Source: Eulemur rufifrons (Eukaryota > Chordata > Mammalia > Primates > Lemuridae). From it: a stretch of DNA of 64,000 nt. The notes under the pieces were generated by a model, which had not been told where the DNA came from, did no database searches, and saw only the letters and a list, made by a program, of their open reading frames with translations. This document shows, piece after piece, positions 23,095 to 36,179 of the stretch. Numbering within the stretch: the first letter of the stretch is position 1; each line of letters opens with the position of its first letter. Position numbers and translations under genes: made by a program. The stretch spans positions 47,574,001-47,638,000 of the forward strand of contig NC_091010.1 of the NCBI RefSeq assembly GCF_041146395.1, written 5' to 3'.

Positions 23095-23255
23095 TGTGAT
23101 AAATGTTAACTGAGCATTAATCGCATTAAAGAGGGCCCTATAAACTTTTCATTTCTAATTAAATTCGTCCAGTGATGCTGCCCAAGCGAGTACTCTGGGC
23201 CTTTGTTTATGTGGAAAATTAAAATGCAAATACAATGGGATTTATTTCCAGGAGA
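23095..23255. promoter_or_regulatory. Candidate conserved non-coding element in intron 3
   Basis: An AT-rich, repeat-free block dense in homeodomain-type sites: 'gcattaatcgcattaaag', 'tctaattaaattcg', 'aaaattaaaatgcaaata' (the last includes an octamer-like ATGCAAAT). Candidate enhancer on motif density. Confidence 0.35.
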
Positions 23256-23844
23256 GGAGTGATGGGCTAGTCCCTCTGGCTACCTGTCTCCAGGCCTGTC
23301 AGGCCAAGTAACTGCTTCTTTGGAGGTACTGTCCCCCTTGTGACAGATTCTTATGTGAAGGGAGAGCCAGAGTTCAAGGTTAAGTAGAGTCAGCAATGGG
23401 GAGAAAATGTGGAAAGAATTAAAGAGAAGAAAAGCAATAGACGACCCAGGAATACAGGGAGGCATTGTCTTGGTTCCCCACCTGCCCTCTCTACCAACTC
23501 ACACCTCTAGACCCCCCAAACCCTACTTGTGAATAATGTCACTGCAGGCCTCCTGTGCAGCTCTGAGATGAAGGGAGTTATAGGGGGGTAGATTTGGAGG
23601 AAGCAGCCCTGCCGGGCATATGTAGGCCTGCTCCTGAAAGAACTAAGTGGCCTTCAGCAGGAAAGGCCCAGCTTGGATTTATCTCTAGTAGTTTGAGGGT
23701 CAGCTACTGTTCATGTCACAGTTTCACCGGGCTCTTCCTGCCAGTGCCAAGCAGCATTGACATGGGGCAGTGGAGCACAAACTGAAAAGGACGTTGTGCA
23801 TGCACGCCTGCACGCACGCAGCCTTCTTCACAGAGGGAGAGCCG

Positions 23845-24060
23845 GTTGCTCGTAAGAATAAACAAATGTCCCTAGCAAGGAGGCCTTTAGTGCCATGATC
23901 CTTTTGATAAAAGTGGTAGCCCTAAATGCTATCGAATGGAACGATCCAAAAAAGTTCCTATTTACGCAAACATAAATTACGCTGAGGGGAGAGAAAGCCT
24001 GGGTAAGAAAAATCATTTGGGTATATCACTTAGCGACGCTGAAAGATAGCTGTGCTGGTC
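23845..24060. promoter_or_regulatory. Candidate conserved non-coding element in intron 3
   Basis: AT-rich, repeat-free DNA that keeps several CpGs ('gctatcgaatggaacgatcc', 'tttacgcaaac', 'aattacgctg', 'tagcgacgctg') although it is not a CpG island. Retained CpG in such a context usually marks constrained or unmethylated DNA. Confidence 0.38.
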
Positions 24061-25111
24061 TATGGATAAAGGAAGTTGTAAATAGCATTAAAAAGTAGAG
24101 AGAGAAAGGAAAGGGAGGTAGGAGGGATGATAAAAGGCAGAGCACTAAATCACAAATGGGGCACTCGTACAAAGTCACAAACCAGCTTTATGCCAAGCTT
24201 TGCAAAATCTACGGCTTGAACTGGCAATACGTGGAGGTACTAAGTACACAGGCACGCAGGCATCTGGAGGGTGTCAGTATGGAGAGGGTGGATTGGTCGC
24301 GCCGTGGACAAGCTGCTCTCTGTGCTGGACTCCGGGATTGATCCATCAGCTCTGCTGTGCAGGGATCTGATTGGGTACAGATCTGTAGACAATCAAGGAT
24401 ACAGCTGTATGAGGTTTTTAAAGGTCTGTAAGCACATGAGTCTCTTGCGAGCTGGATCCACGTTCTAATGTATCTCCAAGGTAGCAACCCATTCCTGGAA
24501 CGCCGTCTGCTTGACTGATTTTGTTGAATAGCTACTATCCCTGTCCTCTTTCATCTGTATCATTCTGGGTTATTCTTTTCGTTTTTAGTGTTCACTTATG
24601 TCTCTTGGAAATGCATGAGCACTTGCTGACAAACAGGTTAATGACTGTGGCAACTCCCAAATATCTGGGTGAAAACCAAAAACTTTGGTCAATCATCTAT
24701 AAATGTTGTCAATATGGTGTCAAAGATCTGGCGATCTAGAAACGTCCACATAATTGATTGAATTTCTCAGTTTTTATCCAGGCACAGAATCGACACATTG
24801 GGAAACACCTGATTTTGGAGAAAAATATTCCAGGAAACACAGGGTCATGGTTAAAAAGCATCTTTGATACATTGAGTTCTGATTTCTGGTTTGAAGGCTG
24901 GGCTGGGCCCTAAGTCAGGTGGAGAGCTGATGGTTAGAGCAGTTAGTATTCGAATGAGCACAGCTGGTGAGCACTTCCCTCCCCTTGAAAGTTGGTCAAG
25001 AGGTCAGATCACTCTGTTCAAATAAGCTTATGCTGTCTGTTAGTCCTGGCTTCCATAAGGGAGTCCACGTTGCCATCTTAAGGAAGAATATCAGGTTCTT
25101 AATAGATACAC

Positions 25112-25190
25112 CCTTTTATTCATTTATTTTTTCATTCATTTTTTCAGAAAACCCTTGCTAAGTACCTACTATGTGCCAGGCAAGTCACAT
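25112..25190 (-). repeat. L2 LINE 3' end fragment
   Basis: Inverted L2 tail: 'ttcattcattttttcag', then 'aagtacctactatgtgccag', the reverse of the L2 'ctggcacatagtaggtactt' motif. Confidence 0.7.
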
Positions 25191-25269
25191 AAAACTATGT
25201 GGCATAGTGCAAGGGCTCTGTGGAGGCACTGCTATCATGTGAAGCTAGCTTCCCTCCTCCTTGCTACAG

Positions 25270-25448
25270 GGATATTATGGGCCAATTTCATATTCTCTCT
25301 GAACCTCAGTTTCCTCACTTGTGTAATATGGGGATAATCACGTAGCACTCTCATAGGTTCTCGTGAGGGTGAAATAAACTAATCCACATGAACCTGCTTA
25401 GAATTGCACCTGGCAAGTATTAAGTGCTCAATAAATGCTAGTTATTAT
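25270..25448 (+). repeat. MIR SINE
   Basis: The 'ctgaacctcagtttcctcac' core, 'atggggataatcac', and the tail 'taagtgctcaataaatgcta' appear in the order of a sense MIR. Confidence 0.8.
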
Positions 25449-26024
25449 TGCAATAGTATCATTAAGTCTGTATTTCTTGTTATGTGTCAATGTCAATGTC
25501 TGTGCATTCTGGTTTGTGTGCATACAAACACTGAAATCTTTTGAAATAAAAAAAAGCTTGAAGAGCCAAAAGGATATTCTGTGAACAGGATTGTGTATCA
25601 TGAATGCCAGTGAGAATTATGGTCCTGTGTAAGCCCAGCTGGATTTAGGAAGAGGGCTGCTCAGTGTATTTCCAGGAAAAACAAAAACCCTGTATGACTC
25701 AGTTATCTGACCATTCAACAGAATTAGTCAGATAATTGCACCCTTTGTCCACTTTGTTTGAGAGCGCAGCCTCTGTGGTTTTGTGTGTGCATGTGTGCGT
25801 TTGTGTGTGTACTTTGTATAACCTCATACCCCTTCTCTGGGATGAGCCTGCTATTGCTTGAGGAGTTGAAAGTTGGCATTTTCTGGGCATCATGGCATTT
25901 TCGTGGTTGTGGTGCTTTGCATTTTGTAGGTTGCTTTTTTTTTTTTTAAGAAAAAACTGAAATGGTAGGGAAAAAAATCTTTATTTGATGTGTTTGAAGG
26001 GATCCTCTGATTCTTAAATGTCAT

Positions 26025-26047
26025 GGAAAGGAAAGGAAAGGAAAGGA
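26025..26047 (+). repeat. (GGAAA)n repeat in a purine-rich tract
   Basis: Four tandem ggaaa units within a purine-rich stretch that continues to about 26130. Confidence 0.85.
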
Positions 26048-27061
26048 GGGTAAACAGGAGGAGGAGGGGAGGAGAGGAGAGAAAATGGTGGTAAGACAAA
26101 GGAGAAGAAAGGGGAGAGGGGGAAGTGAGCAAATATTTGGCAAATTCGAACCAAATCTATCTACTATTGTCTGGCATATCTGGATATTCCAGGGAAGCAT
26201 GAGAGTTTGACAGTCATTGCAGTTATTTCTATTGCTAAGAGGTCAAAGATTTAAAAAAAAATTTCAGGAAAAAAATTTACTTTGGGTTTAATTTATTTGG
26301 TGCAATGGTTCAAAGTAACTGAATAACTGCAAATTCTCCCATTTATTCTTTGCCTGACAACAGCAAAGATGAAAACCAAAGTTTCCCAAACTCACCTCAC
26401 AATGATGTGTTTCCTATCTTTGTGGGAAGTCCCAAGGAATGAGGCCAAGATGCAATCCCATTCTTGCCTCAGCTTCTCCCTGACCCTTTGGCTTAGTCAG
26501 GTAACCAAGTTCAACTCCATGAACTTCCCTAAGATCCACACCTAAATGCTCTCACGTCACTTACCTGCTACCTTGCATACCCGTCTCTCAGTTCTCAAAT
26601 TTAATACCTAGCTTCCACTATTCCTCATTTATACCTATTAGCTAGTAAATGTCCTGATTTTTTTTAAATTAGAAACTTAATTTTTTAAAATGAGCTAAAT
26701 TTGAATCTTAAGAGCTCAATTATCCTTAAATTTTTTAGTAAGTATAAAACATGTTGAGGGCTGCCACCTTCTTCTCTGCCTCTTCATCACTGCAGAGCTG
26801 GATGCTGCCCCCTGCGTGAAGGTGGGCAGTGGTGAGCTCTATCAACCCAGCCCCTGCCACTGCCCAAATGGGCCAGAAGGCCAAGGAGAGAACTACCCTC
26901 TGCCTCTGTGCCACCTGACTGCAGTTTTTGCACATCTCTGCTCAAAACACACACACACGCCTTGCTTTATCTCAGGATTTTATATACGTTAGCACACATG
27001 TATACATGTTTGTACACATGCACAGGCCAATCTTATGACTGCTTTACTCAGTAAGCCCTTA

Positions 27062-27307
27062 TAGTCATAATCATGATAATAGCCAATAAGTGTTTACTGC
27101 AGTAGGACTGTTACACACATGTTACATGTATTAATTGATTTAAGCATCATAACCCCATAGGACATTGTAGGATTGTTTATGGATGAAGTAATCAGAGTAC
27201 AGGGAAATTAAATAACTTGCTCATGGTTAAGGCTAAGTAGCACAACTAGGATTTGAACCCGTGAAGTACTGGTTCTAAAACCCATGTGATTATCCACTAT
27301 GCCATAC
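27062..27307 (-). repeat. MIR SINE, nearly full length
   Basis: Inverted MIR: 'ttacatgtattaattgattt', 'aaataacttgctcatggtta', 'aggatttgaacccgtga' and 'attatccactatgccata' match the reversed MIR from tail to head. Confidence 0.85.
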
Positions 27308-27929
27308 TTCATATGAACTTTGGATCAAAGGAAGTGCAGTGTGGGTAACCTCTTGGGGAACTCTGTATTTTGCAGTCTCACACCCAACTATATATTCATG
27401 CATTTACTTGCAAGCTCAGAACAAGGACCTGCTCCCCAGTAGATGATCATGCATAGTGCGTGTCCCTGTACAGTTCCATGGTGTGTGTCCCTCAGTGCAG
27501 GCCACTGCTGAGCCACGTCATCTGGGGATACTGGGAAGGAAGACGATGCTGATGGCTGGGCCACAGAGTGGAGCAGAATGGGGATTCTTGGAACTAGAGT
27601 TCCTGTTGTTATTCCCATTGGGACTGGGAAGTTTACTGCCATCCATCCTCCTCCAGCCCCAGCATGGATCTAGACTCAACAAGCATAGGGTTTGGCCCAG
27701 GGGCTTAACTCTCCAAATCAGGCAGATGCAGGGAGGTCGGCACCAGGACCTGTGCCAGTCTGAGGAGGCCAGTACTGTTCAGTGGAGCAGGGGCAGCTGG
27801 CTTCCAAGAAGACTAGAACTGTATATTTAATAATCAAAAAGAGATTTGTCCTGCATCTCTAGAATCTTCCTTCTGAACAGCAGCAGTGCAAATGACTGGC
27901 CCAGCATAAGCTTAAAAAGCTAAAGGATG

Positions 27930-28560
27930 GGCCCTCTCACCCACCACACCAAGAAGGCAATTAAAGCAATTACCGAATCAGACACCACCACCCAGATCCA
28001 ACATCATTACTCAACCCACATCACCAAGGAGACACCCATTAACCTAATCTCTGAGACATTCATTAGGGAAAAAAAGATGCTGATATGATCAATGAACACA
28101 ATAATTCAAAGCAGAGACACAGACTCTGCCACCAAACAATACTCAAATTCCTCTAACTCACTGTTACACAAAGTACAGTCACCTCGATACAATACCACAA
28201 AACACCAAGTAACAAACCTTAAGCCAGCTGCTGGCATGTGTGGACACAATGCAATACATGGTAACACACAGCACAATTCAAGCTCTCCATCCCATGGGCA
28301 CACTCACACACAAAGGCTGAAATCATGTGGCCACTTGAGCAATAGTAAACATTGGTCAGACGCACACAGAGACAGAGCCAGCGGTGCAGCATTCAACCCT
28401 TCTGCACACCCAGCAGAAAATGGTCACAGCTGCAGTCCTCCCAAGCACAGTGCAGCCTGCCAGAAAGCAGCAGCACCATCCCATTTCTCCAGCAGGTGGA
28501 TGTGTCCAGACCATCACCTCCAATAAGGCCTCCGGGCTCTCGTTGCTAGTAAGAGAGTAA
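27930..28560 (+). other. A/C-rich, G-poor intronic stretch
   Basis: About 600 bases in which the + strand is strikingly rich in A and C and poor in G and T runs, without a simple repeat unit. It carries an incidental open frame of 144 codons at 28092-28526 whose predicted product (His-, Ser- and Asn-rich) has no recognisable domain. A coding role is not supported. The strand asymmetry itself is unusual for this intron. Confidence 0.4.
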
Positions 28561-29895
28561 ACTGTCCCCTGAGCCTGCTTCCGGAGACAGGACAATTGAG
28601 TTCTATCCTGGTTGGGGTTTAATAAGACTTTGCTGTTTCTGAAAATGACAGAGCACCAGGGGTGGAGGGAAAGGCAGAGGCGGGAGCTCTCCAAGCTGGG
28701 TGCAGGAATTCCCCTTCCTCTACTGAGCCCTGCCTTCTGTGGCCATTCCAGAGCCAGAGCCCTCTTGCTGGGTGTTCACTGAGTATCGATTCAGTCTGCA
28801 AGCAATTTTAATATTTCTTCAGGGACTTTCCAGCAACAGCACAAGTCATTAATTCACCCTCCCAAATTGCTTATTCAATAGCAGGAACATGGCTCCTGAA
28901 TAAAGTCCCAGAATTTATGTGACTTGCACGAGTCAGGAGGTCAAACAACTGTTATGGAGCGAAGTTAAAAATCCAAATAAAATATTGACACTTTTTTGGG
29001 GAGGGGGAAGGAGAGAAGCAAAGGTATTTAAAATAGGTTTTTGTTGCAATGCCCCCAGGATAAAGAATGGAAGGAGACTGAAGACAAGTTGGAGTTTATA
29101 AAATCAATGGAATTTATTGCATATCTACTTGGCATTTAATAATTCTCTCATTTCCACGTCCTCCCACCCCCACCCCACGCTGGCTACAGACTGAGAGATA
29201 CACAGGTATACAAACGCACATTTATGCACATCAATACTGGAGCATGGACCATATAAAAACACAATTGTGATTTGAGAATCTCAAACACCCTGGGAAGGGA
29301 ACAATGATGGTTGTGGAGTCTTACTGTGGCTTATATATTTGACAGAAATCAGCATAACTTGGCAGATGTTCATGAAGTAGGTTTTGATAAATATATCCAC
29401 TATTATAAATCTTGGATCAATGCATTGAGGCAGACATGAATATAAAGATACACTAATCAGATAAACAGTTTCTCAAAAACAGAAACAGAAACATATTTAC
29501 GAGTAGTATCATCACGCAATGAGGTACATGATTTGGAAATTAGATAGATGAAAAGAATTGAGAAAATCTGACCCCAAAGCCTACTGATGCATATAGAATA
29601 CACTGAAACCTATAGATACTTAATCTAAAATTGTAGTTCGTCCATAACACAGACGTAATGCTTATCAAACACAACTACGTCACATGTACCAGGAAGGATA
29701 AGCATGTTTAGAATCATAGCCACGTGAAATCTCTGTTAACTGTCTACATATACATTCACTCAGTTGTCCAAATCATGGATGTGAAAAGACTGAAAGAAAA
29801 ATTTGTTCATGTCCAAATAGTTAATAGACACAATGAAATATTGATATACAAAATTTCCAGAAGATGTTGTATGGTTCAGCCTACAGACATTGAAG

Positions 29896-30100
29896 TTACA
29901 GGCCTGGATCCACAGTCTGCCTCTGATGATATTAAGCCTGTGACCTTGGGCAAGTTTCGCCTCTCTGTTGTCTCTTAGGTAAAATAGAGAGGATGACTAT
30001 TTGGTAGAGTTATAATTAGAATTTGAATGAGAAAATGCATTATGACAATGCCTGCTTTATTAGTGAATATGAAATAAATGATATTTATTGCTTTTAGTAT
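29896..30100 (+). repeat. MIR SINE
   Basis: A sense MIR with 'gtgaccttgggcaagtttcg' and 'gaatatgaaataaatgatat' near the tail. The 5' end is diverged. Confidence 0.7.
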
Positions 30101-30177
30101 TATTATATTTAGCTCTTCTATTCAGGCCTAGCCTCTCGTTAGATTCTACCAGCTGTTCTTGATATGGCTGACTCATG

Positions 30178-30425
30178 CTACCCAGTGGTTAGCAGCATGA
30201 GTTCTGGAGTAAGATACCCAGATTTAGATTTCAATCCTGGCTCAGTTACTTAACAGCTGTGTGACCTTAAGCAAGTTACCTGATCTCTCTGAGCCTCAGC
30301 TTATACATCTGTAGAACAGGGATAATAATATTCATAGGTAGTTGTGAGAATTAAATTAAATAATCCATGTAAATTGCCTTGTACAGTGCCTGGTACATAG
30401 TAGGCATATGTTGGCCTGCTATGTT
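30178..30425 (+). repeat. MIR SINE, nearly full length
   Basis: A sense MIR: 'cagtggttagcagcatgag', 'cagctgtgtgaccttaagca', 'gagcctcagctta' and 'tgcctggtacatagtagg' are all in order. Confidence 0.85.
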
Positions 30426-30461
30426 CTTTAAGATTAAGTTATTATTATTGACAATAATAAT

Positions 30462-30595
30462 ATTCATTTGTTATTCAACAAATAGTGATTAAGTACTTAC
30501 ATTATGCCAGGCACTGTTGCTAGGTGCTGGAAAGACAGTGGCAAGAGAAACAGGTATGACATCCGCCCTGGTAGAGCTCAGAGTCCAGGGGAGGA
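30462..30595 (-). repeat. L2 LINE 3' end
   Basis: An inverted L2 tail: 'ttattcaacaaatagtgatt', 'atgccaggcactgttgctag', 'gtagagctcagagtccaggg'. It begins shortly after the preceding MIR, which shares its tail with L2. Confidence 0.8.
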
Positions 30596-31749
30596 CTCAA
30601 TGCAAATTGAGGAAGCAAGAAAACAAGGTTTCACTCTGTGCTAGACCCTGAGGGGAGGTGGGGAACAGAGAGAAATAGATTGGAAAGCGAGGCTAGAACC
30701 AGATTGGGGAAGATTTTGAAGGCTGAGGAATTCTGCATTTATCCTGTAGGTAAGAGGAAGCAATTATAGGGTTTAGCCCCATCATCTTCTTTCAGGAGAC
30801 AGAGAGAGACTGATGGATTGTTTTTGAATACTAGAGTGGCCAGGTGAGAGGTGGGAGGGCTAGAGGCAGGGAGGCCAGGCAGTTACTAGAAGGCCCCCAT
30901 GTCTGCCACTGCTGAGGTATGGGCCCCTCCAGGATTCCTTCTGCTCACAGAGGGAGGCGGGCATGCCTGTGGGGGGACAGGGAGGACAGACAGGTGCAGA
31001 GTCTGGCAATGAATCTGCAGAAGCACCCCATTCCCCCTTATATCAGGCAGTCTTTGAGCCTCTGGAGATTCCCAAGCAGGCCTGAGGGGTGGACAGCTGG
31101 TAGACCCCAGCTCTAGCCAGAAGCCCTGATAGATGAGGGCAGGGCCAATGGCGAGAAGCGCTAGTCTGGTCACGCTCTGGGCTTGGCATGCACCGCAGAC
31201 TGGTTTCCAAATGGTTAGTTAAACACATTGCCCCTTAATTTTTAAACCTATGCATATCTTGAAGTTAAATCAATCCATATGCTTACCATTCATCATATAA
31301 ACCATCACTATTGCCCCCTTGGGCCAGCCCCATGGCCCATCTAGCCTGGTAAATTGTCTCTGGCCTGGGCTCTCAGGGACACGTGGTAGAAGGATGATCG
31401 CCCTCAATGCCAGTCTTGGAAGGCTAAGTTGATACACAATATATGCCTGGTATCTAAGGAACCTGCTGGGAATTTATCATCCAGGAATGTACCAAAAACC
31501 ATTTTAAAATTATTTTTATTTTTAATCTGTAGTTTAGTTTTCAGAGAGGAACTGACAGCTTCTTGAATTTTGGTGACTGTGTCATTTACAGTCAGGACTA
31601 ACAGATGGAGAGAAATGTGGATTGATAGAGTATGAGAAAGAAATTTTCTTAATTTACTAAGACTTCTTCCCAACTCTCTCAAGGATCCTCTGTGTAACCA
31701 GAAAGATGGTTTCCTCACCCCTGGATTAAGCTAATTTTCTCAAATATTA

Positions 31750-31865
31750 GAGAGTTTGGAAATTCTAATTCAGGAGGTCTGAGGAGTGACCCAGGGATTT
31801 ACAGTTTAGCAAGTACCCCCAGGGGATTCTAATGCAGGTAGTTCAAGGACAGTAGTTCCCTCTGC
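31750..31865 (+). repeat. MER5A/B-type hAT transposon relic
   Basis: 'tctaattcaggaggtctgag', 'tttacagtttagcaagtacc' and 'ggattctaatgcaggtag' match the interior and right half of MER5-type non-autonomous hAT-Charlie elements. The terminal repeats are decayed. Confidence 0.65.
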
Positions 31866-33179
31866 AAGCTTTTTGGCAGGGCTTTCATTTCTTAGAGCTC
31901 AGTTATGACCTATGAGAGGCAAGAAAAGAGGCAGAAGCTCTTGACACATTTGGAAGGAACCCTGGTAACCTGAATCCCATGTATTCCAGCCACATCCTGC
32001 TGGAGCCAGAATGGAAGGTCTTGCCCATGGCTCTGAAGAATGGCCTGACCTCATCGGTGGCCATTCTCATGCACGGAACAGTGCCTGACATATGGTCAGT
32101 TGTCCAAACTGTAACCTGCAGGGCGTGTGAGTGAGCGTGGGCGAACAGCTCAAAGCTCTGCCCAGACTGCAGCCAGAGGCCGTAAAAACTGGGTGTGCGT
32201 TGAGTGCTGTAGGTCTGCCAGGAGGGGAGCCCTGTACAGGGTGGAGACTCTTTCCTTTGGATTCCTGTGGGGAGGAGGAAATAAACCTCAGTTTTTCAGT
32301 TCTTGGGATATACAGAAGTGAGATTCTAGTTCCTCAGAGTTCTCAGGAGTAGGAAGCATTTTCAGGAGAGCTGAAATTCTCGTGGATGATCTATGATATC
32401 TCACTCAAGGTTCTGCTATGAAAAGTCTCCAGCTGTTTGTGTTGCTGACTTGCCTCGGGGCCAAGCCAGGGATACGTGCCTGATAGTGGCAGCTCTCAAA
32501 GACTTGAGTTGAAGCAATAACCTGCATTAGTTGGGCAAAATACCCTTTGCTGAAGCAAATATCATTTTGTCCTCTAGAATGATCCAGTTTATAATACCCA
32601 GGCAGCCTGAGATCCCTGGCAGAGACCCCAACCACCACTCGTGTGGCTTAGTGAGCCAGCTAGTCTGAAACATCCTCTACCTTGGAGTTTCTCTGATTTA
32701 ACAAATCAGGAAAGATTTCCCCACACCAGGGATTAAGTATTTTCTGCAAAGACTCTACAGTTGGCAGTGTACCCCAGGACAACTTATGCTGATTTATACA
32801 TGTATATAACACATATGTGCAGATATTTGACATCTTGCTCCCAAGAGCAGCCTGCTCCAAGCCTGATCATGTCACTGGTTTGTTCGAACTCCTGTAGGAA
32901 CTAATTCTGTTCCTCTAGGAAATAATTTCAAAGTTGGGAAGGAAGTCTGTCCTAGGCAGCTGGACAGGATTTCATGGGGACATACCTGGAGATGCCGTGC
33001 CTACTTACCATCAGCAGCTGGTTCCAGCAGGTGTCACTACTCCATTTTCTCATGAGGAATACTGAGGTTGAGGGGAGCCCCTTACCCTGCATTTTTCAGA
33101 ACAAAATAGAACAAGGAACTGGAAACAGAATCCCAGAGTTTGAATTCTGGGCTTTTGAGTGTCTCTCCCCTGGAGGCCA

Positions 33180-33385
33180 TATAACCTAATAATTAAGGGC
33201 AGGGACCTTGGGGTCAGTCTACCTAAATTCAGATCACACATTTGCCATTTCTTAAATGGGTGACCTTGGGCAAATTATAATCTTCCTTATCTGTAAAATG
33301 GGTTGTTCTGAGGATTAAGTGACATATTTGTTTGGAGCACTTAGAACATTTCCCAGCACATAGTACATACTAATTAGACAGTAGT
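33180..33385 (+). repeat. MIR SINE
   Basis: A sense MIR with 'gggtgaccttgggcaaatta', 'ttatctgtaaaatgggttgt' and 'cccagcacatagtacatact'. Confidence 0.8.
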
Positions 33386-34125
33386 TTTTTGTTTTCTTGT
33401 TGTTGTTATTTTTCACTGGAGTCTCTGCTGAAGAAGCATTGTTCCTAGAAATCCTGACCAGCCTAGTCCTGAAAATGCTACCACCTCATTCTTTCCAAGG
33501 TGAGCTATCTGAGGTCACCTCAATGCTAATAGGACCTCTTCTTGTCTCCACCTCAGAGGAAGTTTTTGCACACCATTTATTATCATATAATATAATGCAA
33601 TATAATATCATACATAACATAACATAATATGATGGGTAGGTTAACTTGGAAACCCTGAGGCGGACCGTGGATGGATGGATAGATGAATAGATACATTTGT
33701 ACTAAGTATACATACATTATATCATTCTATTGATTTGTAAAAAGTTCCCGGTCTGCCTGGCTGTAATGAGATTTTTGAACTTTGCGTGGCGATCAATGAG
33801 AGGAATATTATTGGCCTGGAGAATTGATATACCTGCTCTCAGTGGCTTGTTCTGCTCCCAGGCTGCCCCGGCCCCCCAGGTGTACGATTCCAGCAGACAC
33901 TTAACCTTTTTTACAGTGTCATCAGGCTAAAAGGAATCTAATAGTGACACAGGACTTGTGCTCAGCACTCTGCCACTATTGCTTTCCTGTCACAAATAAT
34001 TTATAGCCTTCTATTTCCATCCCTAAGCCTGCACCCCAGCCCTGCCTCCCGCTTTCCCCCAGCTCCCAGGAATCGATAAACTCACATAGCCACAGTGGGA
34101 CTTCAGGGTGCTAGGAGACAGACCG

Positions 34126-34260
34126 ACAGACAAAGAGAGGGGAGATGGAGAGAGGGACAGAGAAAGACAGATAGGGGAGAGAGAGAGAGACTGAGAATGA
34201 CACATGGAGGAAGGAATGAGAGAAGGAGGAAGAGGGAGAGAGCAGAACTAGAGAGGAGTA
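34126..34260 (+). repeat. GA-rich low-complexity tract
   Basis: A purine-rich stretch with several gagaga runs and no coherent unit. Confidence 0.7.
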
Positions 34261-34611
34261 AGGGGCCCTAGTGCTTTACTAGAAGGTTGAGAGCTTCTCC
34301 TTCTTCATGAGTCTAACAGACTGTTAATAGAAGACACACACATGGCTTTTATTCTAACTCACAGGGCCCATGAGACTGTTTAGATCTCCAAGTTGCTGGG
34401 AAGTGAAGGCCTCCTGGGGATTTAACCAACAATGGAGTGACCTCACCACCTGCCTCATCATCCTTTTCTCCAAAGCCCTACACACACACCGGCGTCTTTG
34501 GGGTCCTCTGTGGATCCTTCCTAGTGCCCCAGTCAGGGCTTTGTCCAGTTCCCAGTGTGTCTTCCTGAGAGTCTGACGCAACCTCTTTTGGGGTCAGGCT
34601 GTGACCCCTGT

Positions 34612-34628
34612 TGCTGCTGCTGCTGCTG
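34612..34628 (+). repeat. (TGC)n short trinucleotide repeat
   Basis: Five to six tandem tgc units (CAG on the other strand). Too short to be called expanded. Confidence 0.85.
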
Positions 34629-34768
34629 TTTCCTGTCTACTCAGTGCTCTTGCCAGGGTCTCGGAAGCACCTGCATTGACTAGGCTGGTGCGTATTGGGC
34701 AGGGAGGCCTCCTGCCTGCACCTGGCTCTAAATTGAAAGCAGCTAGGCCTGGGTGTCACCCATAGGAA

Positions 34769-35015
34769 TAATAATACTAGTAGTCATCATTATTATTATT
34801 GAGCCAACCATCATACTAATCACTTTACATGGATTATCCTATTTAATCCTCACCACTGTCCTGTGAAGTGCATGGTAGTATTCTCTTGTTTTACAGATGA
34901 GGGAATAAGAAACTGCCAAGGGCTTCACAGTTAATAAGTAACAGAGCTGGGATTCAGACTGAGGCAGGCTGAACCCAGAGCCCACACCGTTCTTCCCTTT
35001 ACTGTACTCACTTCC
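34769..35015 (-). repeat. MIR SINE, nearly full length
   Basis: Inverted MIR: 'ctaatcactttacatggatt', 'ttttacagatgagggaataa', 'gcttcacagttaataagtaa', 'cagagctgggattcagac'. Confidence 0.85.
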
Positions 35016-36179
35016 TTGAGAGTGTTAGAGACTCTAAGTGCCTGGAAGTCCCCATACTAGGCCCAGGCCAAAGTCCTGGAGGTCCCCAGGAAAGGGTGAG
35101 CTCTCATCTGAGATGGTGGAGGAGGAATAGCATCCTGTGAAGAAATGCGTGCTGGAAACAGAAGTGGGGAGTGGAAACCCTGGCAGGGCAATCTCTCCGT
35201 GGAAATGGGAAATGACACCTCCCAGCTCCGAGTAGAGTCCCGACTGCACCCAACTGCAGGGTCCCAAGTGCACCCTCCAAGGATCCATATCTGGGGACTT
35301 GAGCTTCCAGGCCAAACCTGCCTGAGGCCATGGGGGACATAGACATGTCTGGCTTTCCTGTGAGGCCAAAAATGGAAAAGAATTGGAGAAGGAGGAGGAG
35401 GAACATGAGGAAATAGTATCAGGCAGTCATCCTAAACAACTGCTTAGCTTCATCCTTTAACCCCTGGTGAGAGTCCCATGAGTTGCTGGGTTGTGTGTGA
35501 GATGCAGAAGAGCCGCGGATGACTATCAGGTTACCACAATCCCAGTTTTTAAATTCCCTGAGATCAGCTCTGGGGCCTGGCAGGTGCCCACTGCCTGGGG
35601 TCATGGATGGACACCAAGAGCCTTAGTGACTCGCAGCAGGCACCCTGCCCAGCTCCTCCCCCACACCCCCCAAGGCGCTGTCAGGGAGTAGTGATTTTCC
35701 ATCACTCGCTGCCTCAGCTAAATCTACACCAGTGCCCCAGGGGTCAGAGGCTCTGGGTAACAAAGACAGAAACCCCTCAAGCCCGTCCAGTTGTCTGTCT
35801 CACCCAGCCCCAGCCCCACAGTTCCCTTAGTCCAGAGCCCATCAGCCCTCAAGCCAGAGTCACCCACAGGCCCAGTGAGACCTCAGAAGTTTTTGCTGCA
35901 GTGAATTAGGAGCAGCTTCTCTGAGCTGCTCAGCATCTTTCTAGACTTTTCTTGTAGGCAACTCTACACTGCCCTCAGCTACTGTCTTTTCAATGTGACT
36001 ATGCTCCAAATCTTCCCCCTAACTTTTGAGAGATGACTTTTCCTTCTGCTTTGCTGAGAAATGAAAGCTGTATAAGCTCCTTTTCAAATCTTTTGGCCAC
36101 CTGAGAAATATGGCATCTCAGGCTAATACCTCTCCTCTACCCTCCAGACCATTTTTGTTCTGCCTTGCTCTCTTGCTCA

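Noticed and set aside
28092..28526. 144-codon frame in intron 3
   Set aside because: No recognisable domain, no splice partner in phase with PAX2 exons 3 and 4, and strand-skewed composition that removes stop codons.
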